A stretch of DNA of 64,000 nucleotides. Source: Verrucomicrobiota bacterium (lineage in GTDB: Bacteria; Verrucomicrobiota; Verrucomicrobiia; Opitutales; Opitutaceae). Positions 34,696 to 44,118 of this stretch are shown one piece after another (position 1 is the first letter of the stretch; each line of letters starts with the position of its first letter). Below the pieces are notes generated by a model. It was not told where the DNA came from, did not search any database, and saw nothing but the letters and a program-made list of their open reading frames with translations. The DNA lies in assembly GCA_023428905.1 (NCBI GenBank), contig JAEYWP010000004.1, forward strand, positions 124,001-188,000, read 5' to 3'. Position numbers and translations under genes: made by a program.

Positions 34696-35826
34696 ATGAT
34701 TCCCGTGCGTATTGCATTTCAAGATCTAAGTGCCTCGCTCGCTGAGCTCCGGCCTGGTATAAATCGAGCCATAGACCGTGTTCTTTCAAGTGGATGGCTC
34801 CTCTTAGGAAAGGAGTTGGAGTCGTTTGAGGATGCTTGGGCGAAATACTGTCAAGCGGGCTACGCCATTGGCGTTAGTAACGGCTTGGATGCGCTTCACC
34901 TTATTTTAAGGGCTTGGGGGGTTGGTGCTGGAGATGAGGTAATCGTGCCTGCTAACACATATATTGCATCTTGGCTCGCTGTGAGCCATACCGGGGCACG
35001 CCCCGTCCCTGTTGAACCGCAATGGGACACCTGCACAATAGATGTGTCGCTGATTGAGGGTGCGATTACAAGCCGGACCAAAGCTATAATGGTCGTTCAT
35101 TTGTATGGGCATCCATGTGATATGGATCCGGTTGTAGAGTTGGCTAGGAAATATGGTATCAAGGTCGTGGAGGATGCGGCGCAGGCGCATGGCGCACTGT
35201 ATAAGGGTCGCCGAATAGGCGGTCATGGAGACGCCGTTGCATGGAGCTTTTATCCAACAAAGAACCTGGGGGCACTCGGCGATGCAGGTGCGATCACAAC
35301 CAACGACCGCTCTCTAGTCGAGCAGATCAGATTGCTCCGAAACTATGGATCACGAGTTCGGTACGAGAACGAAGTGATGGGCTATAATAATAGGATGGAG
35401 GAATTGCATGCTGCAGTCCTTTCCGAGAAGCTGGAACATCTTACAGAATGGAACCGCAGGCGAAGTGATCTAGCGATATATTACTATGATGCTTTAAAGA
35501 GCACTGACTTGGTGCTGCCGGAAGCCCGCTCGTGGGCCGGGCACGCGTGGCATTTATATACCATCCGTCATCCCAAGCGGAATCTGCTGCGAGACCGACT
35601 GGACCAGCTTGGTATTGGAACGCTGATTCATTACCCGATTCCCCCTCACCTTCAGAAAGCTTATGTGCATCTTGGGTACAAGAAAGGTCATTTTCCGATA
35701 GCTGAGCGGATTCATGATGAGATTCTGAGCATACCATTCGGCCCGCATCTGGGTGCAGTAGAGCGCGAGAGGGTAGCGGCGGCTGTGCATGAGGCGCTGT
35801 CGTCATTAGGATGCTCGATTAGTTAG
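34696..35826 (+). CDS. fdtB: PLP-dependent dTDP-sugar aminotransferase, DegT/DnrJ/EryC1 family (FdtB-like)
   Basis: This 376-residue protein has the family order: GVSNGLDALHLILRA near residue 60, DEVIVPANTYIASWLA, EDAAQAHGALYKGRRIG, then SFYPTKNLGALGDAG with the PLP-binding Lys, and NNRMEELHAAVLSEKLEHL. It aligns with enzymes that aminate C3 of dTDP-3-keto-6-deoxyhexoses. It lies 76 bases after the ketoisomerase/acetyltransferase gene, so the pair would convert dTDP-4-keto-6-deoxyglucose to a dTDP-3-acetamido-3,6-dideoxyhexose. Genes for RmlA and RmlB are not in the window and are presumably elsewhere. Which epimer (Fuc3NAc or Qui3NAc) results cannot be decided here. Confidence 0.9.
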   Translation: MIPVRIAFQDLSASLAELRPGINRAIDRVLSSGWLLLGKELESFEDAWAKYCQAGYAIGVSNGLDALHLILRAWGVGAGDEVIVPANTYIASWLAVSHTGARPVPVEPQWDTCTIDVSLIEGAITSRTKAIMVVHLYGHPCDMDPVVELARKYGIKVVEDAAQAHGALYKGRRIGGHGDAVAWSFYPTKNLGALGDAGAITTNDRSLVEQIRLLRNYGSRVRYENEVMGYNNRMEELHAAVLSEKLEHLTEWNRRRSDLAIYYYDALKSTDLVLPEARSWAGHAWHLYTIRHPKRNLLRDRLDQLGIGTLIHYPIPPHLQKAYVHLGYKKGHFPIAERIHDEILSIPFGPHLGAVERERVAAAVHEALSSLGCSIS

Positions 35827-35984
35827 GGCTTCCAATTTGTATATTACATAGTTGGATTTTGACTAGACCAATGCTGAATGTCACAAAGTTGACGGCGTTT
35901 TTCGTCAGATACTGTAAGTTGTTGCACGCCCGAGGCGGCAATAGGCGCCGGTCGATCTTTGTGTCGTTCAAACATGACGGCTTG

Positions 35985-36940
35985 GCCGTGCTTCCCGTAA
36001 TTTGGCACGCCGCAAACGAGCAGGCACGAGTTCTCGATCTGCGGGATTAGCGCGCCGCCGCCTCTTGGAATTGTTTTTTTGGCAGGCTCTCTCAATGATG
36101 CCGTTTTCCCCTATGAGCAGCCCAACGGCTGAGCACCGTCCTCCCCCGCTTGGATTGATTTCGTCGGGCTGTCGCCATGGTGGTGTTCTACCCGTCAGTG
36201 ACGGTCTTTGTCTTCATTGCTGGCGTGACAAGTGGGCTTTCTTGGTGGTTTCGCGGCGAGCAGAAAACGTTTGCGGTGCTGGCAGCTCGTCGCGCTTGGG
36301 CAATCATCGGTCCGTATATGGTCGCGACCGCGATTTACCATATATATAAGAGTTCTGGGTCTTTCAATGTGGTTTCGTTCTTGCGTGAGCTCGTGACGTT
36401 CTCGGGTGCGGGGTCTTTCTGTTTTGTTCTGTTTTTCTCACGATTAGTAATGATTTCGGGTTTTATTTATAGGGTTCTTTAGCACGGCTGGATAGCTCAG
36501 GCATCAGGTGTGGTTTCGGCCGGTCTCTGGGGCGTGGGCCCGCCAACAGTTGGAGGTATATGCGGAGGGGTGGAAGGGTGCGTTGGCGGCACGTATTTCC
36601 CCGTGTTTGTTATAGATATGGCGGCTAGCTTTTGATTGAAATACGTGGAGAGAGCGCGAGTCATGTGGGTGCTGTTGATAGCGTCGACTGCCACAATGAT
36701 TCTGATTAGTTGCTCCCCTAGTTGGATCCAAGCTGCCGGCTCGAATCCCCCAAACATTGAACTGATGATTTATGCTTCTTCTGTGTTGGGGTGTTTCTTA
36801 CCTGCATACTTGTTTTTAGCGCGAATGGAAGTTTGCCGCCTGTTCTTGGATTGTGTTGAGGGGTTGGGGGGTTGGGGCGCAACTCCCTTTTCCTTGACCA
36901 TTTCATTTGCATTGATATCGCCCGATCCTGTCGGGCGTGT
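35985..36940 (+). pseudogene. Acyltransferase family 3 (O-acetyltransferase) remnant
   Basis: Fragments of one membrane acyltransferase appear in shifting frames: ARVLDLR near 35990, FFWQALSMMPF near 36080, and the well-preserved stretch 36177-36482 (VTVFVFIAGVTSGLSWWFRG, then RRAWAIIGPYMVATAIYHIY). After in-frame stops at 36480-36482 and 36633-36635 the frame continues with MWVLLIASTATMILI and ARMEVCRLFLDC. A shift at the G-rich run near 36860 then gives GRNSLFLDHFICI, the family's usual last-helix motif. It ends about where the IS4 remnant begins. At least two frameshifts and two stops make function very unlikely. It once probably O-acetylated the glycan. Confidence 0.7.
36919..36937. repeat. 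7-bp hairpin at the acyltransferase/IS4 junction
   Basis: CGCCCGA and TCGGGCG flank TCCTG, exactly where acyltransferase similarity stops and antisense IS4 transposase similarity starts. It may be an old terminator or part of a lost IS end. Confidence 0.35.
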
Positions 36941-37656
36941 TTGAAGGCGAACATTCTGGGGGCGAGGAGGGGTGTCCATTGGCGAAGAGTATCCACTGTT
37001 CCCTTGAAGCTCATTCGCTCCAGTTCGACATGGTGGGTCCAGGTCGCCTCTACCATGAGTGCGCGGATCGGGTTGTAAGCGATCACTTGCAACCACACTT
37101 CCTTCTCGATCAGCGCCGGGGACGTGCAGCGCAGAACGTCGAGTCCAAGTGTCGTTTTGATATCGCGGAAGCACAGTTCAACCGCCCCAGCGCCTCCGGT
37201 ACAAGGCGATGATCTGGTCGTCGGGATTTGCTGTTGGTCGAGGAGTGTCGTCGTGAGGATCACCTCTTGGGTTCGGAGGCCTGGTACCTACATTTTGAAG
37301 CGCACTATGCGAACCGCGATCTCCTTGGGCAGCTCGGCCCACAGTGACCTGGTCCACATCGCCTCCGGCCTCTGCGGCTTCGCCCAGATCATCGACGAGC
37401 CCGTGAGCTTGCGTGCTTGGTGAGCACGCATCACCACCCCAACTCCCTTGCGGTGGAGCAGCGCGATCAGTCTCCACCCGCAAAACCCTCGATCCGTGAC
37501 GACCACATCGTTCGGCTCGATCCACCCGATCAACTGACGCGCGAGCGGAATCTCGTGCGCCTTCCACGAGTCGAACACAAAGCGCATCAGTCGACCGGTG
37601 ACCGAATTCGCTTCATGAAATATCCGGGCTAGGCCGCCGCAGCACGTGGTCCACAA
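36941..37656 (-). pseudogene. IS4-family transposase remnant
   Basis: Reading minus from 37656, the catalytic-core segment VVTDRGFCGWRLIALLHRKG (second Asp region of the DDE site) is followed by RIVRFKM and a stop at 37288-37290. The frame then continues VPGLRTQEVILTTTLLDQQQIP, shifts to DDQIIALYRRRWGG, and shifts again to ELCFRDIKTTLGLDVLRC, containing the Y-x2-R-x3-E-x6-K-type C-terminal motif. It ends with FKGTVDTLRQW. The N-terminal portion with the first Asp is missing, so the element is truncated and has at least one stop and two shifts. It marks past insertion or rearrangement between the acyltransferase gene and the membrane protein gene. Confidence 0.8.
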
Positions 37657-39047
37657 GGCGACACGGAGAGCACTGCGGAGGCGATCACAGACGTTGCCAT
37701 GGGCAGGATGAAGGGGAAGTGGTATCGGACTTCCGGGGTCGCCGAGAAGATCACCATCGGGAAGGCGTACACCAAACTAAGGATTAGCGTGAGACCAAAG
37801 CCTTTTAGCTCCTGGCTGCTGCGCCGCCTCGCGTATGCGGCACCTGCCGAGACGAGGCAGAACACAAGCCAGAGGGCCGGACTGGAGAAACCGTATCCGT
37901 TGGACCACGTTTCAGCACGTAAAAACCAGGCTCGAACGACGGTGGGTTCCATCCTGAGTTCTGGCCAGGGCGGGGGAATGTCGTAACGGCCGATTTCCAG
38001 ATTGGGCAGTGGTGACCGAATACCTAACCATGCGGCGTAAGTCTCAGCATTGGCGGCCAGCCAGCGTTCGGGGTCTTCAAGGAAACTCCGACCGTAAGCC
38101 ACCACGAGCCTGCCAGTGAGTTCGCGGTCCGTGTGGACCCGGTCCCAGTTTATACTCGAGAGCGATTGCTGGGTCCAACGTCCAAGCGTGTAGGTGGCGG
38201 GATCGATCGTTGTCACTCGCTGGCGGACAATATCCGGCAAAACCCCACGCACTGCTACATTGTCTGGGTATTGGGCGTCCTGCATCCACAGCTTGAGGGC
38301 AAGGCCCTCCGATGCCGTGGTTTTGAAGTACGCCGTCCGATCCAGCTGACGCGTCAGCTGGACCGGAAGAATGAGACAAACTGCTGTGCCAATCAATGTG
38401 ACTGCCACCCGGAACCGTCCCGGGCGGACACTGCACCAGATCACTGCGGGCGCCAGAAACGCAAGAAATGTTACTGCGTTAAGCCGCAGCGCCGTCAGCA
38501 CGACACCGAGAAGGAGCGGCAATACCAGCCTGGCAATTTGCGTTCCTTGGCTTCGCTGCTCCCGGTCGTCTCCTCGCAGTCTGTCGACAGCGACTGAGAT
38601 GAGGACGCACACCATCACCGCTGCGAGCGTGTCGGAAGAATGGAATACCGCTATGTTGATCACATTCGGCCATAAGCAAAGCAGGAGGGTTCCGGCAGCC
38701 AGCGGATAGCTCCAGCGACCCGCCAAGGCTCGGGCCAGGGAAAGTACCCCGAAGTATAGGGCTGTCGCCTGTAGCCAAGTGTAAAGGACGCCACCGTCCG
38801 GGTGTAGACAGAAGGGTACTTTCACCAGTGTATTCATCACGGGCCACTGGCTCTGGATATCGTAATCGGAAAACGCGCGAGGCAGACCTTCGGTCGCGAT
38901 CCTTCGGGCCCACTGCCACTGCGTCGAGGAATCCCAGAAGAGCCATCCTGGCTTGAGCAGAACGGTGGCCAGGGCTCCCAGTACCAGGCTGGCGAGGGCG
39001 CAGGTGAGCTGTGGACGGAGGCGGAGCGTTGTCGTCAAGCTGGCCAT
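37629..39047 (-). CDS. Polytopic membrane protein, GT39/GT-C-like
   Basis: The protein has 472 residues from the ATG at 39047 (MASLTTTLRL). The frame is open to 39335, but that leader overlaps the downstream GT4 gene and is not conserved. After the first helix an acidic loop reads GWLFWDSSTQWQWARR, followed by many helices and the late motif TPEVRYHFPFILP, which is common in dolichyl-phosphate-mannose-type GT-C proteins. The last residues (CGPRAAAA) run into the IS4 remnant, so the C-terminus may have been altered by the insertion. It would transfer a lipid-linked sugar in the periplasm. The donor is unknown, but two polyprenyl-phosphate sugar synthases lie nearby. Confidence 0.62.
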   Translation of the reverse strand: MASLTTTLRLRPQLTCALASLVLGALATVLLKPGWLFWDSSTQWQWARRIATEGLPRAFSDYDIQSQWPVMNTLVKVPFCLHPDGGVLYTWLQATALYFGVLSLARALAGRWSYPLAAGTLLLCLWPNVINIAVFHSSDTLAAVMVCVLISVAVDRLRGDDREQRSQGTQIARLVLPLLLGVVLTALRLNAVTFLAFLAPAVIWCSVRPGRFRVAVTLIGTAVCLILPVQLTRQLDRTAYFKTTASEGLALKLWMQDAQYPDNVAVRGVLPDIVRQRVTTIDPATYTLGRWTQQSLSSINWDRVHTDRELTGRLVVAYGRSFLEDPERWLAANAETYAAWLGIRSPLPNLEIGRYDIPPPWPELRMEPTVVRAWFLRAETWSNGYGFSSPALWLVFCLVSAGAAYARRRSSQELKGFGLTLILSLVYAFPMVIFSATPEVRYHFPFILPMATSVIASAVLSVSPCGPRAAAA

Positions 39048-39057
39048 GACGCGATGT

Positions 39058-40182
39058 CTAACCTTGGGAGCAGAAGAACGCGGCATAACTTTCCACCACG
39101 GAGCACCACCCAGGCACCGTCGCGCCAGGGGACCGGTGGGTTGAGCGCCCCGCTTTTGCTCCGATGTCTTCCGCAATGATCTGGGCGAAGCGTTCCACTG
39201 GATGGCACTGGACGATCCCCGCACCCAGAATTCCGCCCAGCGCACGATGCTCGGCGATGTCACTGAGCAGCGCGGGGAGTCCACATGCCACGGCTTCGAG
39301 CACGGTATTAGGCATGCCCTCATACGTCGCCGCACTCACCAGCAGATGCGCGGTTTGGTATTCGGACCGTAACGACGCCTTGGAGAGCCAATTCAGCCAG
39401 ACGCAGCGGGAAGCAATTCCGAGTTTGCCTGCCAACGCGGTGAGTTGGGGTCGTTGGGGCCCGTCGCCGACCAAACGCAGCTCCCAGCCGAGCAGTCCAG
39501 GCATCGCCGTGAGTGTAGAAACCGATTTGAGAAGTGCGGGGAGGTTTTTCTGCTCTTGAAAACGGCCGACAAAGAGCAGGCGGAAAGGCGTGGGCGTGGG
39601 CCGGTTTTCAGGAGGAACCCAAAAGGTCGTGTCCACGCCGTTTGGAACGATGCGTACTGGATAGGGATCGGCCGATCGCGATGCGCGAGCCAAGGCGTCC
39701 GAGTTGGCCACGATCGCAACCGCGTTCCGCAGGACGGCTCGGCGCGTCGCCTGCACCACCCGATGAACACCCACGAGCCTCGGCTCGTTCCCGGGTACGT
39801 CGCCGCCGCGCAGGGACACGATGTAGGGAATTTTTGTTGCCCGCCAGCCCCACCAGGCGATGGGGCCGCAGGGCATGCTGAAGAAGGCGATCATGCCTTC
39901 GATTTTTTCGCGCCGGAGGAGGCTGCGGATGCGGAGGGTGGCGCTGAAGACAAAGGTCGCCATCTCCAGGATGCTGCAACGGTCCTTCCGACGGCGGATC
40001 GCGGGCACTTCGATGACTTTGATCCCAGGATTCGCCGTGTCCGGCTCGCGGTGCTTGTAGCGGGCAGTCAGCACCACGGGCTCGTGGCCGAGTTGCACCA
40101 TCGCGCGGGCGATTTCCCAGGTGGCGTTGGAGGCGCCGCCGCCCACCGGGGGATACTCGTAGTTGATCAACAGGATTCTCAT
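39058..40182 (-). CDS. Glycosyltransferase family 4
   Basis: The protein has 374 residues from the ATG at 40182, which overlaps the asparagine synthase stop (ATGA). It opens MRILLINYEYPPVGGGASNATWE, the usual start of a GT4 GT-B protein; the C-terminal domain has FVGRFQEQKNLPALLKSV and ATYEGMPNTVLEAVACGLPALL with the E-x7-E pair. It belongs to a compact minus-strand run (amidotransferase, two DPM1-like transferases) upstream, and its stop is ten bases from the next membrane protein start. Its composition is GC-rich like the flanks, unlike the cluster centre. Confidence 0.9.
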   Translation of the reverse strand: MRILLINYEYPPVGGGASNATWEIARAMVQLGHEPVVLTARYKHREPDTANPGIKVIEVPAIRRRKDRCSILEMATFVFSATLRIRSLLRREKIEGMIAFFSMPCGPIAWWGWRATKIPYIVSLRGGDVPGNEPRLVGVHRVVQATRRAVLRNAVAIVANSDALARASRSADPYPVRIVPNGVDTTFWVPPENRPTPTPFRLLFVGRFQEQKNLPALLKSVSTLTAMPGLLGWELRLVGDGPQRPQLTALAGKLGIASRCVWLNWLSKASLRSEYQTAHLLVSAATYEGMPNTVLEAVACGLPALLSDIAEHRALGGILGAGIVQCHPVERFAQIIAEDIGAKAGRSTHRSPGATVPGWCSVVESYAAFFCSQG

Positions 40183-42041
40183 GCGGTATGCGCTGCCTTC
40201 CACTCCGACAAGAGCCACAGGTTCCAGAGGAAGGCGCGCTCGTCGCTCCGCCCGGTGCGATGAGCTTCCTGTCGCGAGCGCGTGAATACCGGGTTCAGGG
40301 CGGGGGAGGGGATCGGCAAGAGGTCACGCTTGAACCACGCTCCGACCGGCATGCCAAAACCCTTCTTTCGACGATGAACGATGTCGCGGGGCAGCAGGGG
40401 CTCCACCGCCTTCTTGAGGAGAAACTTGGTGGTGCCGCCTCGCAGCTTCCACTGCCAGGGTATGCGCCGCGCGAGGTCCACCACGTCGATGTCCAGAAGC
40501 GGGGCACGCACCTCCAGCCCCACCTGCATCGACGCACGGTCGACCTTCACCAAAATATCATCCTGCAGATACAGGTCGGTATAAAACTGTAGCGTCCGGT
40601 CCACTACGTTGGCCTGCGCGCAAGTATCCCAGGCCTCCACCGCCTCGGAAAAGATGTCATCCGCCTTCACGGGCTCTCCAAAGAGGTCGGTGAGTTCGCC
40701 CACGCCGAGGGGCGCCATCCACACGGGCAGGCGGAGGGCCGGGGATGTCCCCATCCCGCGTATGAACCGCTTCAGCTTGAAATCGAAGCTCATGTTGCGG
40801 TGCGACACCGGCAGGCGGGACGCCACCAAGGCAATCGCCTGGTGCACGGGACGAGGCATCCACCGGGCATATCGCTCGGCCGCACGGAGCGCTTTAAAGG
40901 GATCGTAACCGGCGAAAAGTTCATCGCCGCCATCACCGCCGAGGGCGACCGTGACGTGGCGGCGCGCATACCGGCAGAGCAGGGCGGTCGGCAGAAGCGA
41001 GCTGTCGCCCATCGGTTCATCCAGCTTTGCCACGATCTCCGGCAGCAAGGCGCGGCCGCTCTCAATCGAAAGACGCTCCTCGTGATGTTGTGTCCGGCAG
41101 TGCTGCGCCACCGTGCGGGCATAGGCACTTTCGTCGAACGAGGGCTCCTCAAAGCCCACACAAAACGTGCGGAGCTCGCCCGCAGGCACGGCAGCCGCAG
41201 CGAGCGCCGTCACCGCAGACGAGTCGATGCCACCGCTGAGGAAGACCCCCACGGGAACATCAGCCACGAGCCGGCGAGACACTGCGCGGGCCAGGGTCGC
41301 CCGGAGTTCTTCCGCCTTCTCCCGAGCAGCGGCGTCACCGTCGATGGGCTCCGGTGCAAGTTCGAAACGCCAGTACCGCTTCAGCTGTGGTTGGAGCGGG
41401 TTGTCCAGGCTGAGGTGCAGCGAGTGCCCGCCGGGTAACTTATAGGCCCGCTCCCAGATGCTGAGCGGGGCCGGGATGTAACCATAACCAAAATACTTCT
41501 TCAGCGCCCGGGAAGAGAGTGTGAGGCGAGGCCGGATAAGGCTGTGCGCCCGCAGGCTCTCCAGCTCCGACGCAAACGCAAAGCCGCCATGGATGGTGGT
41601 GTAGAAAAATGGCTTCTTCCCGAAACGATCGCGGCTGGCGAAAAGGGTGCGCGTCCGCAGGTCGTAAAGCACAAACGCCCACATCCCATTGAGTCGCCGC
41701 GGCAACTCCTCACCCCAGGCGCGAAAACCGTGGAGCAGGACTTCCGTGTCGGAATGATCGCTTTGGAAGTGGTGGCCGAGCCGTTGTAGTTCAGCGCGAA
41801 GTTCGCCGTGATTGTAGATCTCGCCGTTAAAAACCACCACCAGTTGTCCGTCCGCCGTGCTCATGGGCTGACATCCCGTCGCATGGTCCACGATCGAGAG
41901 TCGGCGATGGCCCAGAAACACGCCGAGCTCGGGCTTCATCCAGCACCCCGCCGCGTCCGGCCCGCGATGTGCCACCGCCGCCGTCATGCGCTCCAGATCC
42001 TGGCGGGTGCCCGGACCGACGAAACCGCAGATGCCGCACAT
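40179..42041 (-). CDS. asnB: Glutamine-hydrolysing asparagine synthase / glycan amidotransferase
   Basis: This 620-residue protein begins MCGICGFVG, so Cys2 is the Ntn glutaminase nucleophile. The N-terminal domain continues with VAHRGPDAAG and FNGEIYNH. The synthetase domain carries the ATP pyrophosphatase loop FLSGGIDSSAV and ALGGDGGDELFAGY. All catalytic features are present, so it is likely active. In surface-glycan clusters such enzymes often amidate uronic acids (as proposed for WbpS) rather than make asparagine. The gene is coupled to a GT4 downstream (ATGA) and lies six bases after the DPM1-like gene stop, which fits a glycan role. Free asparagine synthesis remains possible. Confidence 0.9.
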   Translation of the reverse strand: MCGICGFVGPGTRQDLERMTAAVAHRGPDAAGCWMKPELGVFLGHRRLSIVDHATGCQPMSTADGQLVVVFNGEIYNHGELRAELQRLGHHFQSDHSDTEVLLHGFRAWGEELPRRLNGMWAFVLYDLRTRTLFASRDRFGKKPFFYTTIHGGFAFASELESLRAHSLIRPRLTLSSRALKKYFGYGYIPAPLSIWERAYKLPGGHSLHLSLDNPLQPQLKRYWRFELAPEPIDGDAAAREKAEELRATLARAVSRRLVADVPVGVFLSGGIDSSAVTALAAAAVPAGELRTFCVGFEEPSFDESAYARTVAQHCRTQHHEERLSIESGRALLPEIVAKLDEPMGDSSLLPTALLCRYARRHVTVALGGDGGDELFAGYDPFKALRAAERYARWMPRPVHQAIALVASRLPVSHRNMSFDFKLKRFIRGMGTSPALRLPVWMAPLGVGELTDLFGEPVKADDIFSEAVEAWDTCAQANVVDRTLQFYTDLYLQDDILVKVDRASMQVGLEVRAPLLDIDVVDLARRIPWQWKLRGGTTKFLLKKAVEPLLPRDIVHRRKKGFGMPVGAWFKRDLLPIPSPALNPVFTRSRQEAHRTGRSDERAFLWNLWLLSEWKAAHTA

Positions 42042-42047
42042 CGGGCG

Positions 42048-43007
42048 TCAGGTCGCGTCAGAGCGAGGCCGCAGGTTGTCGGTCGTGCCGATCAGGTAGG
42101 TCGGCTTGTCCTGCGTCTCGTGATAGATGCGAATGCTCAGCTCCGCGAGCAGCCCCAGCAGCACACAAAGCACCGCGGTGAGAAAGAGGAAGCCACTCGC
42201 CAGGGGGAGTGGCGTTTCAATCAGGGTTTTGCCGCCCCAGAACTTGTAATAGATCGCTCCACCCGCCGCGCCCGCACTGGCGAGCAGGCTCACCACTCCG
42301 CAGTACCCGAAAAGGTACATGGGCTTCTGAGAATACCGCTGGAGAAAGACGACCACGGTCAGGTCGAAAAGCACTTTCAGGACACGCTCGAAACCATAGT
42401 TGGACGAGCCATGCAGGCGTGAATGGTGGCGGACCGGCACTTCCGCGAGGCGGGCGCCGCTCAACACCGCGTAGATCGGCACAAACCGGTGCATTTCACC
42501 GTAGAGGTGTACATGCCGGATGATCGATCTGCGGTAAGCCTTTAGGGCGCAGCCAAAGTCATGGAGCTTGATCCCGGTGGCGGACGAAATCAGGCGGTTC
42601 GCGAGGACGCTGGGAATGTTCCGTCGGAGCGCATTGTCCTTCCGATCCTCGCGCCAGCCGGAGACCACGTCGTAGCCCTCCTCCAGCTTGGCCAAAAGCA
42701 CCGGAATGTCCTCGGGGTCGTTCTGCAGGTCGCCATCCAGGGTGATGATCACGTCGCCCAAGGAGTGGTGAAAACCCGCCACCAGGGCGGCTGTCTGACC
42801 GAAGTTGCGCCGCAGGTGGATACCTTTGACCCGCTGGTCGCCGGCCGCTGCACGGCCGATCTCGTCTCGCGTGCCATCCCGGCTGCCATCGTTGACCAGG
42901 ATGAGTTCATACGGCAGGCGTATTCGCTCCATCGCCGCGGTCACCTTGGCGACCAGGGGGGCGACGTTTTTCTCCTCGTTGAGAAGGGGGATGACGATGG
43001 ACAGCAT
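42048..43007 (-). CDS. Polyprenyl-phosphate glycosyltransferase, GT2 (DPM1/GtrB/ArnC-like)
   Basis: The protein has 319 residues from the ATG at 43007, which has GAGGG seven bases upstream. The frame is open to an ATG at 43106 without a clear ribosome site. The GT-A core has LSIVIPLLNEEKNV, LVNDGSRDGT, RRNFGQTAALVAG and the DxD motif in TLDGDLQNDP. Two C-terminal helices (about 240-300) anchor it in the membrane, as in GtrB and ArnC. It would move a sugar from a nucleotide to undecaprenyl phosphate, producing donors for the GT-C proteins in this region. Confidence 0.9.
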   Translation of the reverse strand: MLSIVIPLLNEEKNVAPLVAKVTAAMERIRLPYELILVNDGSRDGTRDEIGRAAAGDQRVKGIHLRRNFGQTAALVAGFHHSLGDVIITLDGDLQNDPEDIPVLLAKLEEGYDVVSGWREDRKDNALRRNIPSVLANRLISSATGIKLHDFGCALKAYRRSIIRHVHLYGEMHRFVPIYAVLSGARLAEVPVRHHSRLHGSSNYGFERVLKVLFDLTVVVFLQRYSQKPMYLFGYCGVVSLLASAGAAGGAIYYKFWGGKTLIETPLPLASGFLFLTAVLCVLLGLLAELSIRIYHETQDKPTYLIGTTDNLRPRSDAT

Positions 43008-43140
43008 CGCGGGTCCCTCAGACCTCTGCGAAACCGTTCGCGCGTTTGGGACGGGGTGTGCCTCCACGTCCTCGCTGTGGGAATAGTCGGGTAGTTGAAC
43101 GCTCATCGTTCATTGAAGGATTGGGATGGAGAAAGCCTCT

Positions 43141-44118
43141 TTATTCATGGAGGTCGTCGAAGATGCGCTCGACCACGTATTGAGGGCGTTTGCGCGACGC
43201 GTCGAGGGTGCGCCACAGGTATTCGCCGAGGATCCCGAGCATCATCATCTGGATACCGGAAGTCAGGGCGATTAGGGTGACGATGGTAGTGAAACCCTCA
43301 ACGGGGGTTCCGTTCACGATGCGCAGCCATATCTGAACCCCTCCGTAGAGAGCGGCCAGCCCTGCCAATAGAAAACCGGCGATCGAAACGGCCCGGATCG
43401 GAGCGAAGGAAAACGCGACAAACGAGTCGGCGAACAGTTTTAGTTTCTTTGCCAAGGTCCAGCGCGACTTTCCATGCCGGCGCTGGCGGCGTGTATAGGG
43501 GACCCAAGCTGCGGGGAAACCCAGCCAGAAAATCAGGTTCATCAGGTGAGCGTTTTTTTCATCCATGCGGACGAGTTCGTCCACCACTTGCCTGTCGAGC
43601 AGGCAGAAGTCGAAACCGCCCGCTGGGTAGCCAGGTAGTGCATACCGCCGCAAGAGACGATAATACAGCCCGGTAGTCAGTCGCTGAACAGGGCCCTCCT
43701 CGCGGTCCCTCCGAACGGCGAACGCGCACTTAGTCCCTCGCGCCAGTTGAGCGTACATCTCCTCAAAAAGCTCGGGAGGGTCCTGAAGATCCGCCGAAAT
43801 CATGCCGACCGCCCGACCCCTCGAGACGGCTAGCCCGGCGAGGATTGCCGCCATCGAACCAAAGTTACGTGTCAGCTTCACCACCCGCACATGGCGCCGA
43901 TCCGCAATGCGCTGCTGCTCGAGGACCGCAAGGGAGGCGTCCTTGGAGCCGTCATCCACAAAGATGAGCTCAAAGTCGTCTCCGACGATTTTTCGTGCCG
44001 CGGCCGCGAGCGCCGGCACCGTCTCAGGCAGGCTTTCCGCGTTGTAGTAGACGGGCACTACGATGCTCAACGCGGGAGCCGCCAGCGTAGCAGGTCGTGA
44101 GGACTGAGAGGGTGTCAT
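43141..44118 (-). CDS. Polyprenyl-phosphate glycosyltransferase, GT2 (DPM1/GtrB-like)
   Basis: This 325-residue protein has LSIVVPVYYNAESL, FVDDGSKDAS, LTRNFGSMAAILAG and the motif ISADLQDPPE, in which Asp-Leu-Gln-Asp replaces the usual DGDLQ pattern. Two helices near the C-terminus (about 230-300) precede GEYLWRTLDASRKRPQYVV, typical of GtrB-like enzymes. Its start overlaps the stop of the broken membrane protein gene upstream (44115-44118, ATGA), so it was once the second gene of that pair. It is a second, distinct lipid-sugar synthase beside the one at 42048. Confidence 0.9.
   Translation of the reverse strand: MTPSQSSRPATLAAPALSIVVPVYYNAESLPETVPALAAAARKIVGDDFELIFVDDGSKDASLAVLEQQRIADRRHVRVVKLTRNFGSMAAILAGLAVSRGRAVGMISADLQDPPELFEEMYAQLARGTKCAFAVRRDREEGPVQRLTTGLYYRLLRRYALPGYPAGGFDFCLLDRQVVDELVRMDEKNAHLMNLIFWLGFPAAWVPYTRRQRRHGKSRWTLAKKLKLFADSFVAFSFAPIRAVSIAGFLLAGLAALYGGVQIWLRIVNGTPVEGFTTIVTLIALTSGIQMMMLGILGEYLWRTLDASRKRPQYVVERIFDDLHE

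Noticed and set aside
36718..36940. C-terminal extension of the IS4 fragment
   Set aside because: Similarity to transposases stops near 36941; the rest is antisense of the acyltransferase remnant.
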